NCBI GenBank assembly: GCA_034231615.1
Contig: CM067306.1
Coordinates: forward strand, 46,010,094 to 46,074,093
Reading direction: 5' to 3'
From: Meghimatium bilineatum
Lineage: Eukaryota > Mollusca > Gastropoda > Stylommatophora > Philomycidae
DNA length: 64,000 bases
Shown here: positions 9,685-22,328 of the stretch, in pieces
How the letters are laid out: every line of letters starts with the position of its first letter
How positions within the stretch are numbered: position 1 is the first letter of the stretch
The notes under the pieces: generated by a model
What the model saw: the letters and a program-made list of their open reading frames with translations, nothing else
Database searches by the model: none
Told to the model about the DNA's origin: nothing
Position numbers and translations under genes: made by a program

Positions 9685-11020
9685 AACTGGCGTTACACAC
9701 GAATTGAGTGTATTGCAGTTTAGGACGTCAGAACTCGTTGTATTCTGGCATATTAATCACAAATTCATTGTACTGAAGCTTACTACACTAGAATTGAGTA
9801 TATTCTGGCCCATTACACATGATTTCGTTGTATTGCAGCTTAATACGTCAGAACACTGGCGTATACACACGAATTGGGTGTTCTGCAGTTTAGTACACCA
9901 AAACTCGTTGTATTCTGGCATATTACTCACACATTCATTGTAGTGAAGCTTACTACACTAGAATTGAGTGTATACTGGCCTATTGCACATGATTTCGTTG
10001 TATTGCAGCTTAATACTTCAGAACACTGGCGTATTAAACACGAACTGGGAGTATTGCAATTTAGTACACTAAAACTCATTGTATTATGGCATATTAATCA
10101 CAAATTCATTGTACTGAAGCTTACACTAGAATTGAGTGTATTCTGGCCTATTACACTTGATTTCGTTGTAGTGCAGCTTAAAACGTCAGAACACTGGCGT
10201 ATTGCACACGAATTGCATGTATTGCAGTTTAGTACACCAAAACTCGTTGCATTCTGGCAGATTACTCACTAATTGGGTGTACTGAAGCTTACTACACCAC
10301 AACTCAGTGTTTGCTTGTCACAAATATGTTATGTTGTAGCTTACTTCGTTAGAACTGGCGTTACACACGAATTGAGTGTATTGCAGTTTAGGACGTCAGA
10401 ACTCGTTGTATTCTGGCATATTAATCACAAATTCATTGTACTGAAGCTTACTACACTAGAATTGAGTATATTCTGGCCCATTACACATGATTTCGTTGTA
10501 TTGCAGCTTCATACGTCAGAACACTGGCGTATACACACGAATTGGGTGTTCTGCAGTTTAGTACACCAAAACTCGTTGTATTCTGGCATATTAATCACAA
10601 ATTCAATGTACTGAAGCTTACTACACTAGAATTGAGTGTATACTGGCCTATTGCACATGATTTCGTTGTATTGCAGCTTAATACTTCAGAACACTGGCGT
10701 ATTAAACACGAACTGGGAGTATTGCAATTTAGTACGCTAAAACTCATTGTATTATGGCATATTAATCACAAATTCATTGTACTGAAGCTTACACTAGAAT
10801 TGAGTGTATTCTGGCCTATTACACTTGATTTCGTTGTAGTGCAGCTTAAAACGTCAGAACACTGGCGTATTGCACACGAATTGGGTGTATTGCAGTTTAG
10901 TACACCAAAACTCGTTGCATTCTGGCAGATTACTCACTAATTTGGTGTACTGAAGCTTACTACACCACAATTCAGTGTTTGCTTGTCACAAATATGTTAT
11001 GTTGTAGCTTACTTCGTTAG
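9685..11020 (+). repeat. Two tandem tetramer blocks (668 + 668 bp)
   Basis: Junctions at 9684, 10352 and 11020 enclose two four-monomer blocks that resemble each other and the blocks at 1183-2516. They share D and E variants reading CTTACACTAG (3 bp shorter than CTTACTACACTAG) and TTGTAGTGCAGCTTAAAACG. Part of this stretch recurs about 5331 bp downstream near 15.3-16.35 kb. Confidence 0.87.
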
Positions 11021-13502
11021 AACTGGCGTTACACACGAATTGAGTGTATTGCAGTTTAGGACGTCAGAACTCGTTGTATTCTGGCATATTACTCACAAAT
11101 TCATTGTACTGAAGCTTACTACACTAGAATTGAGTATATTCTGGCCCATTACATATGATTTCGTTGTATTGCAGCTTCATACGTCAGAACACTGGCGTAT
11201 ACACACGAATTGGGTGTTCTGCAGTTTAGTACACCAAAACTCGTTGTATTCTGGCATATTAATCACAAATTCAATGTACTGAAGCTTACTATACTAGAAT
11301 TGAGTGTATACTGGCATATTGCACATGACTTCGTTGTATTGCAGCTTAATACGTCAGAAAACTGGCGCATCACATACTAATTGGGTGTATTCCAGTTTAG
11401 TACGCCTAAACTCGTTGTATTCTGGCATATTACTCACAAATTCATTGTAAAGCTTACTACACTAGAATTGAGTATATTCTGGCCCATTACACATGATTTC
11501 GTTGTATTGCAGCTTCATACGTCAGAACACTGGAGTATACACACGATTTGGGTGTACTGCAGTTTAGTACACCAAAAATCGTTGTATTCTGGCATATTAC
11601 TCACTAATTTGGTGTACTGAAGCTTACTACACCAAAACTAAGTGTTTGCTTGTCACAAATATGGTATCTTGTAGTTTACTTCGTCAGAACTGGCGTTACA
11701 CACGAATTAGGTGTATTGCAGTTTAGTACGTATGAACTCGTTGTATTCTGGCATATTACTCACAAATTCATTGTACTGAAGCTTACTAGACTAGAATTAA
11801 GTGTATATTGGCCCATTACACATGATTTCGTTGTATTGCAGCTTAGTACTTCAGAACACTGGCGTATTAAACACGAATTGGGAGTATTGCAGTTTACTAC
11901 ACCAACTCGTTGTATTGTGGCACATTACTCACTAATGTGGTGTACTGAAGATTACTACACCACAACACAGTTTGCTTGTCACAAATATGTATGTTGTAGC
12001 TTACTTCGTTAGAACTGGCGTTACACACGAATTGAGTGTATTGCAGTTTAGTACGTCAGAACTTAGTTGTATTCTGGCATATTACTCACAAATTCAATGT
12101 ACTGATGCTTACTAGAATTGAGTGTATACTGGCATATTGCACATGACTTCGTTGTATTGCAGCTTAATACGTCAAAACACTGGCGTATCACATAGGAATT
12201 TGGTGTATTCCAGTTTAGTACGGCAAACCTCGTTGTATTCTGGCATATTACTCACAAATTCATTGTACTGAAGCTTACTACACTAGAATTGAGTATATTC
12301 TGGCCCATTACACATGATTTCGTTGTATTGCAGCTTCATACGTCAGAACACTGGAGTATACACACGAATTGGGTGTACTGCAGTTTAGTACACCAAAAAT
12401 CGTTGTATTCTGGCATATTACTCACTAATTTGGTGTACTGAAGCTTACTACACCACAACTAAGTGTTTGCTTGTCACAAATATGGTATGTTGTAGCTTAC
12501 TTCGTTAGAACTGGCGTTACACACGAATTGAGAGTATTGCAGTTTAGTACGTCAGAACTCGTTGTATTCTGGCATATTACTCACAAATTCATTGTACTGA
12601 AGCTTACTACACTAGAATTGAATGTATTCTGGTCAATTACACATGATTTCGTTGTATTGCAGCTTAATACTTCAGAACACTGGCGTATCAAACACGAACT
12701 GGGAGTATTGCAATTTAGTACGCTAAAACATTGTATTATGGCATATTAATCACAAATTCAATGTACTGAAGCTTACTATACTAGAATTGAGTGTATACTG
12801 GCATATTGCACATGACTTCGTTGTATTGCAGCATAATACGTCAGAACACTGGCGTATTACACAAGAATTGGCTGTATTGCAGTGTAGTATGCCAAAACTC
12901 GTTGTATTCTGGCATATTACTCACAAATTCATTGTACTGAAGCTTACTAGACTAGAATTGAGTGTATACTGGCCCATTACACATGATTTCGTTGTATTGC
13001 AGCTTAATACTTCAGAACACTGGCGTATTAAACACGAATTGGGAGTATTGCAGTTTACTACACCAACTCGTTGTATTGTGGCATATTACTCACTAATGTG
13101 GTGTACTGAAGATTACTACACCACAACACAGTTTGCTTGTCACAAATATGTATGTTGTAGCTTACTTCGTTAGAACTGGCGTTACACACGAATTGAGTGT
13201 ATTGCAGTTTAGTACGTCAGAACTCGTTGTATTCTGGCATATTACTCACAAATTCATTGTACTGAAGCTTACTACACTAGAATTGAGTATATTCTGGCCC
13301 ATTACACATGATTTCGTTGTATTGCAGCTTCATACGTCAGAACACTGGCGTATACACAAGAATTGGGTGTATTGCAGTGTAGTACGCCAACTCTCGTTGC
13401 ATTCTGGCAGATTACTCACTAATTTGGTGTACTGAAGCTTACTACACCACAACTCAGTGTTTGCTTGTCACAAATATGGTATGTTGTAGCTTACTTCGTT
13501 AG
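11021..13502 (+). repeat. 15-monomer higher-order unit, copy 1 (4-2-3-4-2, 2482 bp)
   Basis: Block lengths are 667, 325, 496, 665 and 329 (junctions 11687, 12012, 12508, 13173, 13502). It carries the J1/J2 chimeric junction at 11687 and a 3-bp-shorter C unit reading CATTGTAAAGCTTAC. Other copies are at 16352 (one monomer short), 18664 and 29833. Similarity to the copy 7643 bp downstream extends from about 10908 to about 15374. Confidence 0.9.
11606..11704 (+). repeat. Chimeric J1/J2 junction element
   Basis: C' (11606-11635) and D' (11636-11663) are of J1 type with AAGTGTTTGCTTGTCACAAA. E' (11664-11687) is of J2 type with TATCTTGTAGTTTACTTCG followed by TCAG. The switch lies in the shared ATATGGTAT near 11661-11668. 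The same chimera recurs at 17018, 19330 and 30499, always inside a copy of the 15-monomer unit. This points to one recombination or conversion event followed by duplication. Confidence 0.85.
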
Positions 13503-14685
13503 AACTGGCGTTACACACGAATTGAGTGTATTGCAGTTTAGTACGTCAGAACTCGTTGTATTCTGGCATATTACTCACAAATTCATTGTACTGAAGCTTA
13601 CTACACTAGAATTGAATGTATTCTGGTCAATTACACATGATTTCGTTGTATTGCCTCTTAATACTTCAGAACACTGGTGTATTAAACACGAATTGGGAGT
13701 ATTGCAGTTTAGTACGCCAAAACTCGTTGTATACTGGCATATTAATCACAAATTCATTGCACTGAAGCTTACTACACTAGAATTGAGTGTATACTGGCCT
13801 ATTGCGCATGATTTCGTTGTATTGCAGCTTAATACGTCAGAACACTGGCGTATACACACGAATTGGGTGTTCTGCAGTTTAGTACACCAAAACTCGTTGT
13901 ATTCTGGCATATTAATCACAAATTCAATGTACTGAAGCTTACTATACTAGAATTGAGTGTATACTGGCCTATTGCACATGATTTCGTTGTATTGCAGCTT
14001 AATACGTCAGAACACTGGCGTATTACAAAAGAATTGGGTGTATTGCAGTGTAGTACGCCAAATCTCGTTGTATTCTGGAATATTACTCACACATTCATTG
14101 TAGTGAAGCTTACTACACTAGAATTGAGTGTATACTGGCCTATTGCACATGATTTCGTTGTATTGCAGCTTAATACTTCAGAACACTGTCGTATACACAA
14201 GAATTGGGTGTACTGCAGTTTAGTACGCCAAAACTTGTTGTATTCTGGAATATTACTCACAAATTCATTGCACTGAAGCTTACTACACTAGAATTGAGTG
14301 TATAGAGGCCTATTGCACATGATTTCTTTGTATTGCAGCTTAATACGTCAGAACACTGGCGTATCACACAGAAATTTGGTGTATTCCAGTTTAGTACGGC
14401 AAACCTCGTTGTATTCTGGCATATTACTCACAAATTCATTGTACTGAAGCTTACTACACTAGAATTGAGTATATTCTGGCCCATTACACATGATTTCGTT
14501 GTATTGCAGCTTAATACGTCAGAACACTGGCGTATTACACACGAATTGGGTGTATTGCAGTTTAGTACACCAAAACTCGTTGTATTCTGGCATATTACTC
14601 ACTAATTTGGTGTACTGAAGCTTACTACACCATAACTCAGTGTTTGCTTGTCACAAATATGGTATGTTGTAGCTTACTTCGTTAG
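13503..14685 (+). repeat. 7-monomer block (1183 bp), copy 1
   Basis: This is one of the four longest junction-free stretches (13503-14685, 21146-22328, 28653-29832, 56752-57925). It contains the marker D unit GTGTATAGAGGCCTATTG with a StuI site at 14306-14311, and TTCCAGTTTAGTACGGCAAA monomers. The block at 21146-22328 is its duplicate at offset 7643, with isolated differences, for example AAATCTCG at about 14060 against AAAACTCG. Confidence 0.88.
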
Positions 14686-16351
14686 AACTGGCGTTACACA
14701 CGAATTGAGTGTATTGCAGTTTAGTACGTCAGAACTCGTTGTATTCTGGCATATTACTCACAAATTCATTGTACTGAAGCTTACTACACTAGAATTGAAT
14801 GTATTCTGGTCAATTACACATGATTTCGTTGTATTTCAGCTTAATACTTCAGAACACTGGTGTATTAAACACGAATTGGGAGTATTGCAGTTTAGTACGC
14901 CAAAACTCGTTGTATTCTGGCATATTAATCACAAATTCATTGTACTGAAGCTTACTACACTAGAATTGAGTGTATACTGGCCTATTGCACATGATTTCGT
15001 TGTATTGCAGCTTAATACTTCAGAACACTGGCGTATTAAACACGAAGTAGGAGTATTGCAGTTTAGTACGCCAAACTCGTTCTATTCTAGGATATTACTA
15101 ACAAATTGGGTGCACTGAAACTTACTACACCACAATTCAGTGTTAGCTGATCACAAATATGGTATCTTGTAGTTTACTTCGTCAGAACTGGCGTTACACA
15201 CGAATTGGGTGTATTGCAGTTTAGTACGTATGAACTCGTTGTATTCTGGCATATTACTCACAAATTCATTGTACTGAAGCTTACTAGACTAGAATTGAGT
15301 GTATACTGGCCCATTACACATGATTTCGTTGTATTGCAGCTTAATACTTCAGAACACTGGCGTATTAAACACGAACTGGGAGTATTGCAATTTAGTACAC
15401 TAAAACTCATTGTATTATGGCATATTAATCACAAATTCATTGTACTGAAGCTTACACTAGAATTGAGTGTATTCTGGCCTATTACACTTGATTTCGTTGT
15501 AGTGCAGCTTAAAACGTCAGAACACTGGCGTATTGCACACGAATTGCATGTATTGCAGTTTAGTACACCAAAACTCGTTGCATTCTGGCAGATTACTCAC
15601 TAATTGGGTGTACTGAAGCTTACTACACCACAACTCAGTGTTTGCTTGTCACAAATATGTTATGTTGTAGCTTACTTCGTTAGAACTGGCGTTACACACG
15701 AATTGAGTGTATTGCAGTTTAGGACGTCAGAACTCGTTGTATTCTGGCATATTAATCACAAATTCATTGTACTGAAGCTTACTACACTAGAATTGAGTAT
15801 ATTCTGGCCCATTACACATGATTTCGTTGTATTGCAGCTTCATACGTGAGAACACTGGCGTATACACACGAATTGGGTGTTCTGCAGTTTAGTACACCAA
15901 AACTCGTTGTATTCTGGCATATTAATCACAAATTCAATGTACTGAAGCTTACTACACTAGAATTGAGTGTATACTGGCCTATTGCACATGATTTCGTTGT
16001 ATTGCAGCTTAATACTTCAGAACACTGGCGTATTAAACACGAACTGGGAGTATTGCAATTTAGTACGCTAAAACTCATTGTATTATGGCATATTAATCAC
16101 AAATTCATTGTACTGAAGCTTACACTAGAATTGAGTGTATTCTGGCCTATTACACTTGATTTCGTTGTAGTGCAGCTTAAAACGTCAGAACACTGGCGTA
16201 TTGCACACGAATTGGGTGTATTGCAGTTTAGTACACCAAAACTCGTTGCATTCTGGCAGATTACTCACTAATTTGGTGTACTGAAGCTTACTACACCACA
16301 ATTCAGTGTTTGCTTGTCACAAATATGTTATGTTGTAGCTTACTTCGTTAG
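14686..16351 (+). repeat. Blocks 3-3-4, a join between two duplicated segments
   Basis: Junctions are 15185 (J2), 15683 (J1) and 16351 (J1). The J2 at 15185 is one of three not followed by a J3. Up to about 15374 the sequence follows 22329-23017 (offset 7643). From about 15330 it follows 10.0-11.0 kb (offset 5331). The two identities overlap around 15.33-15.37 kb, placing the exchange point there. A G at about 15848 (ACGTGAG) interrupts the otherwise shared ACGTCAG. Confidence 0.85.
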
Positions 16352-18663
16352 AACTGGCGTTACACACGAATTGAGTGTATTGCAGTTTAGGACGTCAGAA
16401 CTCGTTGTATTCTGGCATATTACTCACAAATTCATTGTACTGAAGCTTACTACACTAGAATTGAGTATATTCTGGCCCATTACATATGATTTCGTTGTAT
16501 TGCAGCTTCATACGTCAGAACACTGGCGTATACACACGAATTGGGTGTTCTGCAGTTTAGTACACCAAAACTCGTTGTATTCTGGCATATTAATCACAAA
16601 TTCAATGTACTGAAGCTTACTATACTAGAATTGAGTGTATACTGGCATATTGCACATGACTTCGTTGTATTGCAGCTTAATACGTCAGAAAACTGGCGCA
16701 TCACATACTAATTGGGTGTATTCCAGTTTAGTACGCCTAAACTCGTTGTATTCTGGCATATTACTCACAAATTCATTGTAAAGCTTACTACACTAGAATT
16801 GAGTATATTCTGGCCCATTACACATGATTTCGTTGTATTGCAGCTTCATACGTCAGAACACTGGAGTATACACACGATTTGGGTGTACTGCAGTTTAGTA
16901 CACCAAAAATCGTTGTATTCTGGCATATTACTCACTAATTTGGTGTACTGAAGCTTACTACACCAAAACTAAGTGTTTGCTTGTCACAAATATGGTATCT
17001 TGTAGTTTACTTCGTCAGAACTGGCGTTACACACGAATTAGGTGTATTGCAGTTTAGTACGTATGAACTCGTTGTATTCTGGCATATTACTCACAAATTC
17101 ATTGTACTGAAGCTTACTAGACTAGAATTAAGTGTATATTGGCCCATTACACATGATTTCGTTGTATTGCAGCTTAGTACTTCAGAACACTGGCGTATTA
17201 AACACGAATTGGGAGTATTGCAGTTTACTACACCAACTCGTTGTATTGTGGCACATTACTCACTAATGTGGTGTACTGAAGATTACTACACCACAACACA
17301 GTTTGCTTGTCACAAATATGTATGTTGTAGCTTACTTCGTTAGAACTGGCGTTACACACGAATTGAGTGTATTGCAGTTTAGTACGTCAGAACTTAGTTG
17401 TATTCTGGCATATTACTCACAAATTCAATGTACTGATGCTTACTAGAATTGAGTGTATACTGGCATATTGCACATGACTTCGTTGTATTGCAGCTTAATA
17501 CGTCAAAACACTGGCGTATCACATAGGAATTTGGTGTATTCCAGTTTAGTACACCAAAAATCGTTGTATTCTGGCATATTACTCACTAATTTGGTGTACT
17601 GAAGCTTACTACACCACAACTAAGTGTTTGCTTGTCACAAATATGGTATGTTGTAGCTTACTTCGTTAGAACTGGCGTTACACACGAATTGAGAGTATTG
17701 CAGTTTAGTACGTCAGAACTCGTTGTATTCTGGCATATTACTCACAAATTCATTGTACTGAAGCTTACTACACTAGAATTGAATGTATTCTGGTCAATTA
17801 CACATGATTTCGTTGTATTGCAGCTTAATACTTCAGAACACTGGCGTATCAAACACGAACTGGGAGTATTGCAATTTAGTACGCTAAAACATTGTATTAT
17901 GGCATATTAATCACAAATTCAATGTACTGAAGCTTACTATACTAGAATTGAGTGTATACTGGCATATTGCACATGACTTCGTTGTATTGCAGCATAATAC
18001 GTCAGAACACTGGCGTATTACACAAGAATTGGCTGTATTGCAGTGTAGTATGCCAAAACTCGTTGTATTCTGGCATATTACTCACAAATTCATTGTACTG
18101 AAGCTTACTAGACTAGAATTGAGTGTATACTGGCCCATTACACATGATTTCGTTGTATTGCAGCTTAATACTTCAGAACACTGGCGTATTAAACACGAAT
18201 TGGGAGTATTGCAGTTTACTACACCAACTCGTTGTATTGTGGCATATTACTCACTAATGTGGTGTACTGAAGATTACTACACCACAACACAGTTTGCTTG
18301 TCACAAATATGTATGTTGTAGCTTACTTCGTTAGAACTGGCGTTACACACGATTTGAGTGTATTGCAGTTTAGTACGTCAGAACTCGTTGTATTCTGGCA
18401 TATTACTCACAAATTCATTGTACTGAAGCTTACTACACTAAAATTGAGTATATTCTGGCCCATTACACATGATTTCGTTGTATTGCAGCTTCATACGTCA
18501 GAACACTGGCGTATACACAAGAATTGGGTGTATTGCAGTGTAGTACGCCAACTCTCGTTGCATTCTGGCAGATTACTCACTAATTTGGTGTACTGAAGCT
18601 TACTACACCACAATTCAGTGTTTGCTTGTCACAAATATGTTATGTTGTAGCTTACTTCGTTAG
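16352..18663 (+). repeat. 15-monomer unit, copy 2, missing one monomer (2312 bp)
   Basis: Block lengths are 667, 325, 326, 665 and 329. Against copy 1 the offset is 5331 up to 17343 and 5161 from 17669 on, so 170 bp, one monomer, is missing between 17.52 and 17.56 kb. At the deletion the TTCCAGTTTAGTAC word passes directly into ACACCAAAAATCG, skipping the ACGGCAAACCTCG monomer. This is a clean in-register loss. Confidence 0.9.
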
Positions 18664-21145
18664 AACTGGCGTTACACACGAATTGAGTGTATTGCAGTTT
18701 AGGACGTCAGAACTCGTTGTATTCTGGCATATTACTCACAAATTCATTGTACTGAAGCTTACTACACTAGAATTGAGTATATTCTGGCCCATTACATATG
18801 ATTTCGTTGTATTGCAGCTTCATACGTCAGAACACTGGCGTATACACACGAATTGGGTGTTCTGCAGTTTAGTACACCAAAACTCGTTGTATTCTGGCAT
18901 ATTAATCACAAATTCAATGTACTGAAGCTTACTATACTAGAATTGAGTGTATACTGGCATATTGCACATGACTTCGTTGTATTGCAGCTTAATACGTCAG
19001 AAAACTGGCGCATCACATACTAATTGGGTGTATTCCAGTTTAGTACGCCTAAACTCGTTGTATTCTGGCATATTACTCACAAATTCATTGTAAAGCTTAC
19101 TACACTAGAATTGAGTATATTCTGGCCCATTACACATGATTTCGTTGTATTGCAGCTTCATACGTCAGAACACTGGAGTATACACACGATTTGGGTGTAC
19201 TGCAGTTTAGTACACCAAAAATCGTTGTATTCTGGCATATTACTCACTAATTTGGTGTACTGAAGCTTACTACACCAAAACTAAGTGTTTGCTTGTCACA
19301 AATATGGTATCTTGTAGTTTACTTCGTCAGAACTGGCGTTACACACGAATTAGGTGTATTGCAGTTTAGTACGTATGAACTCGTTGTATTCTGGCATATT
19401 ACTCACAAATTCATTGTACTGAAGCTTACTAGACTAGAATTAAGTGTATATTGGCCCATTACACATGATTTCGTTGTATTGCAGCTTAGTACTTCAGAAC
19501 ACTGGCGTATTAAACACGAATTGGGAGTATTGCAGTTTACTACACCAACTCGTTGTATTGTGGCACATTACTCACTAATGTGGTGTACTGAAGATTACTA
19601 CACCACAACACAGTTTGCTTGTCACAAATATGTATGTTGTAGCTTACTTCGTTAGAACTGGCGTTACACACGAATTGAGTGTATTGCAGTTTAGTACGTC
19701 AGAACTTAGTTGTATTCTGGCATATTACTCACAAATTCAATGTACTGATGCTTACTAGAATTGAGTGTATACTGGCATATTGCACATGACTTCGTTGTAT
19801 TGCAGCTTAATACGTCAAAACACTGGCGTATCACATAGGAATTTGGTGTATTCCAGTTTAGTACGGCAAACCTCGTTGTATTCTGGCATATTACTCACAA
19901 ATTCATTGTACTGAAGCTTACTACACTAGAATTGAGTATATTCTGGCCCATTACACATGATTTCGTTGTATTGCAGCTTCATACGTCAGAACACTGGAGT
20001 ATACACACGAATTGGGTGTACTGCAGTTTAGTACACCAAAAATCGTTGTATTCTGGCATATTACTCACTAATTTGGTGTACTGAAGCTTACTACACCACA
20101 ACTAAGTGTTTGCTTGTCACAAATATGGTATGTTGTAGCTTACTTCGTTAGAACTGGCGTTACACACGAATTGAGAGTATTGCAGTTTAGTACGTCAGAA
20201 CTCGTTGTATTCTGGCATATTACTCACAAATTCATTGTACTGAAGCTTACTACACTAGAATTGAATGTATTCTGGTCAATTACACATGATTTCGTTGTAT
20301 TGCAGCTTAATACTTCAGAACACTGGCGTATCAAACACGAACTGGGAGTATTGCAATTTAGTACGCTAAAACATTGTATTATGGCATATTAATCACAAAT
20401 TCAATGTACTGAAGCTTACTATACTAGAATTGAGTGTATACTGGCATATTGCACATGACTTCGTTGTATTGCAGCATAATACGTCAGAACACTGGCGTAT
20501 TACACAAGAATTGGCTGTATTGCAGTGTAGTATGCCAAAACTCGTTGTATTCTGGCATATTACTCACAAATTCATTGTACTGAAGCTTACTAGACTAGAA
20601 TTGAGTGTATACTGGCCCATTACACATGATTTCGTTGTATTGCAGCTTAATACTTCAGAACACTGGCGTATTAAACACGAATTGGGAGTATTGCAGTTTA
20701 CTACACCAACTCGTTGTATTGTGGCATATTACTCACTAATGTGGTGTACTGAAGATTACTACACCACAACACAGTTTGCTTGTCACAAATATGTATGTTG
20801 TAGCTTACTTCGTTAGAACTGGCGTTACACACGAATTGAGTGTATTGCAGTTTAGTACGTCAGAACTCGTTGTATTCTGGCATATTACTCACAAATTCAT
20901 TGTACTGAAGCTTACTACACTAGAATTGAGTATATTCTGGCCCATTACACATGATTTCGTTGTATTGCAGCTTCATACGTCAGAACACTGGCGTATACAC
21001 AAGAATTGGGTGTATTGCAGTGTAGTACGCCAACTCTCGTTGCATTCTGGCAGATTACTCACTAATTTGGTGTACTGAAGCTTACTACACCACAACTCAG
21101 TGTTTGCTTGTCACAAATATGGTATGTTGTAGCTTACTTCGTTAG
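18664..21145 (+). repeat. 15-monomer unit, copy 3 (2482 bp)
   Basis: Block lengths equal copy 1 exactly (667, 325, 496, 665, 329), at offset 7643 from it. It follows copy 2 directly, so two versions of the unit, with and without the extra monomer, stand in tandem from 16352 to 21145. It holds the chimeric junction at 19330. Confidence 0.9.
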
Positions 21146-22328
21146 AACTGGCGTTACACACGAATTGAGTGTATTGCAGTTTAGTACGTCAGAACTCGTT
21201 GTATTCTGGCATATTACTCACAAATTCATTGTACTGAAGCTTACTACACTAGAATTGAATGTATTCTGGTCAATTACACATGATTTCGTTGTATTGCCTC
21301 TTAATACTTCAGAACACTGGTGTATTAAACACGAATTGGGAGTATTGCAGTTTAGTACGCCAAAACTCGTTGTATACAGGCATATTAATCACAAATTCAT
21401 TGCACTGAAGCTTACTACACTAGAATTGAGTGTATACTGGCCTATTGCGCATGATTTCGTTGTATTGCAGTTTAATACGTCAGAACACTGGCGTATACAC
21501 ACGAATTGGGTGTTCTGCAGTTTAGTACACCAAAACTCGTTGTATTCTGGCATATTAATCACAAATTCAATGTACTGAAGCTTACTATACTAGAATTGAG
21601 TGTATACTGGCCTATTGCACATGATTTCGTTGTATTGCAGCTTAATACGTCAGAACACTGGCGTATTACAAAAGAATTGGGTGTATTGCAGTGTAGTACG
21701 CCAAAACTCGTTGTATTCTGGAATATTACTCACACATTCATTGTAGTGAAGCTTACTACACTAGAATTGAGTGTATACTGGCCTATTGCACATGATTTCG
21801 TTGTATTGCAGCTTAATACTTCAGAACACTGTCGTATACACAAGAATTGGGTGTACTGCAGTTTAGTACGCCAAAACTTGTTGTATTCTGGAATATTACT
21901 CACAAATTCATTGCACTGAAGCTTACTACACTAGAATTGAGTGTATAGAGGCCTATTGCACATGATTTCTTTGTATTGCAGCTTAATACGTCAGAACACT
22001 GGCGTATCACACAGAAATTTGGTGTATTCCAGTTTAGTACGGCAAACCTCGTTGTATTCTGGCATATTACTCACAAATTCATTGTACTGAAGCTTACTAC
22101 ACTAGAATTGAGTATATTCTGGCCCATTACACATGATTTCGTTGTATTGCAGCTTAATACGTCAGAACACTGGCGTATTACACACGAATTGGGTGTATTG
22201 CAGTTTAGTACACCAAAACTCGTTGTATTCTGGCATATTACTCACTAATTTGGTGTACTGAAGCTTACTACACCATAACTCAGTGTTTGCTTGTCACAAA
22301 TATGGTATGTTGTAGCTTACTTCGTTAG
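21146..22328 (+). repeat. 7-monomer block (1183 bp), copy 2
   Basis: This duplicates 13503-14685 at offset 7643. It includes the StuI-bearing TATAGAGGCCTATTG D unit near 21950 and the GTATTGCCTCTTAATAC E variant near 21295. One private change is TATACAGGC near 21371, where copy 1 has TATACTGGC. Confidence 0.88.
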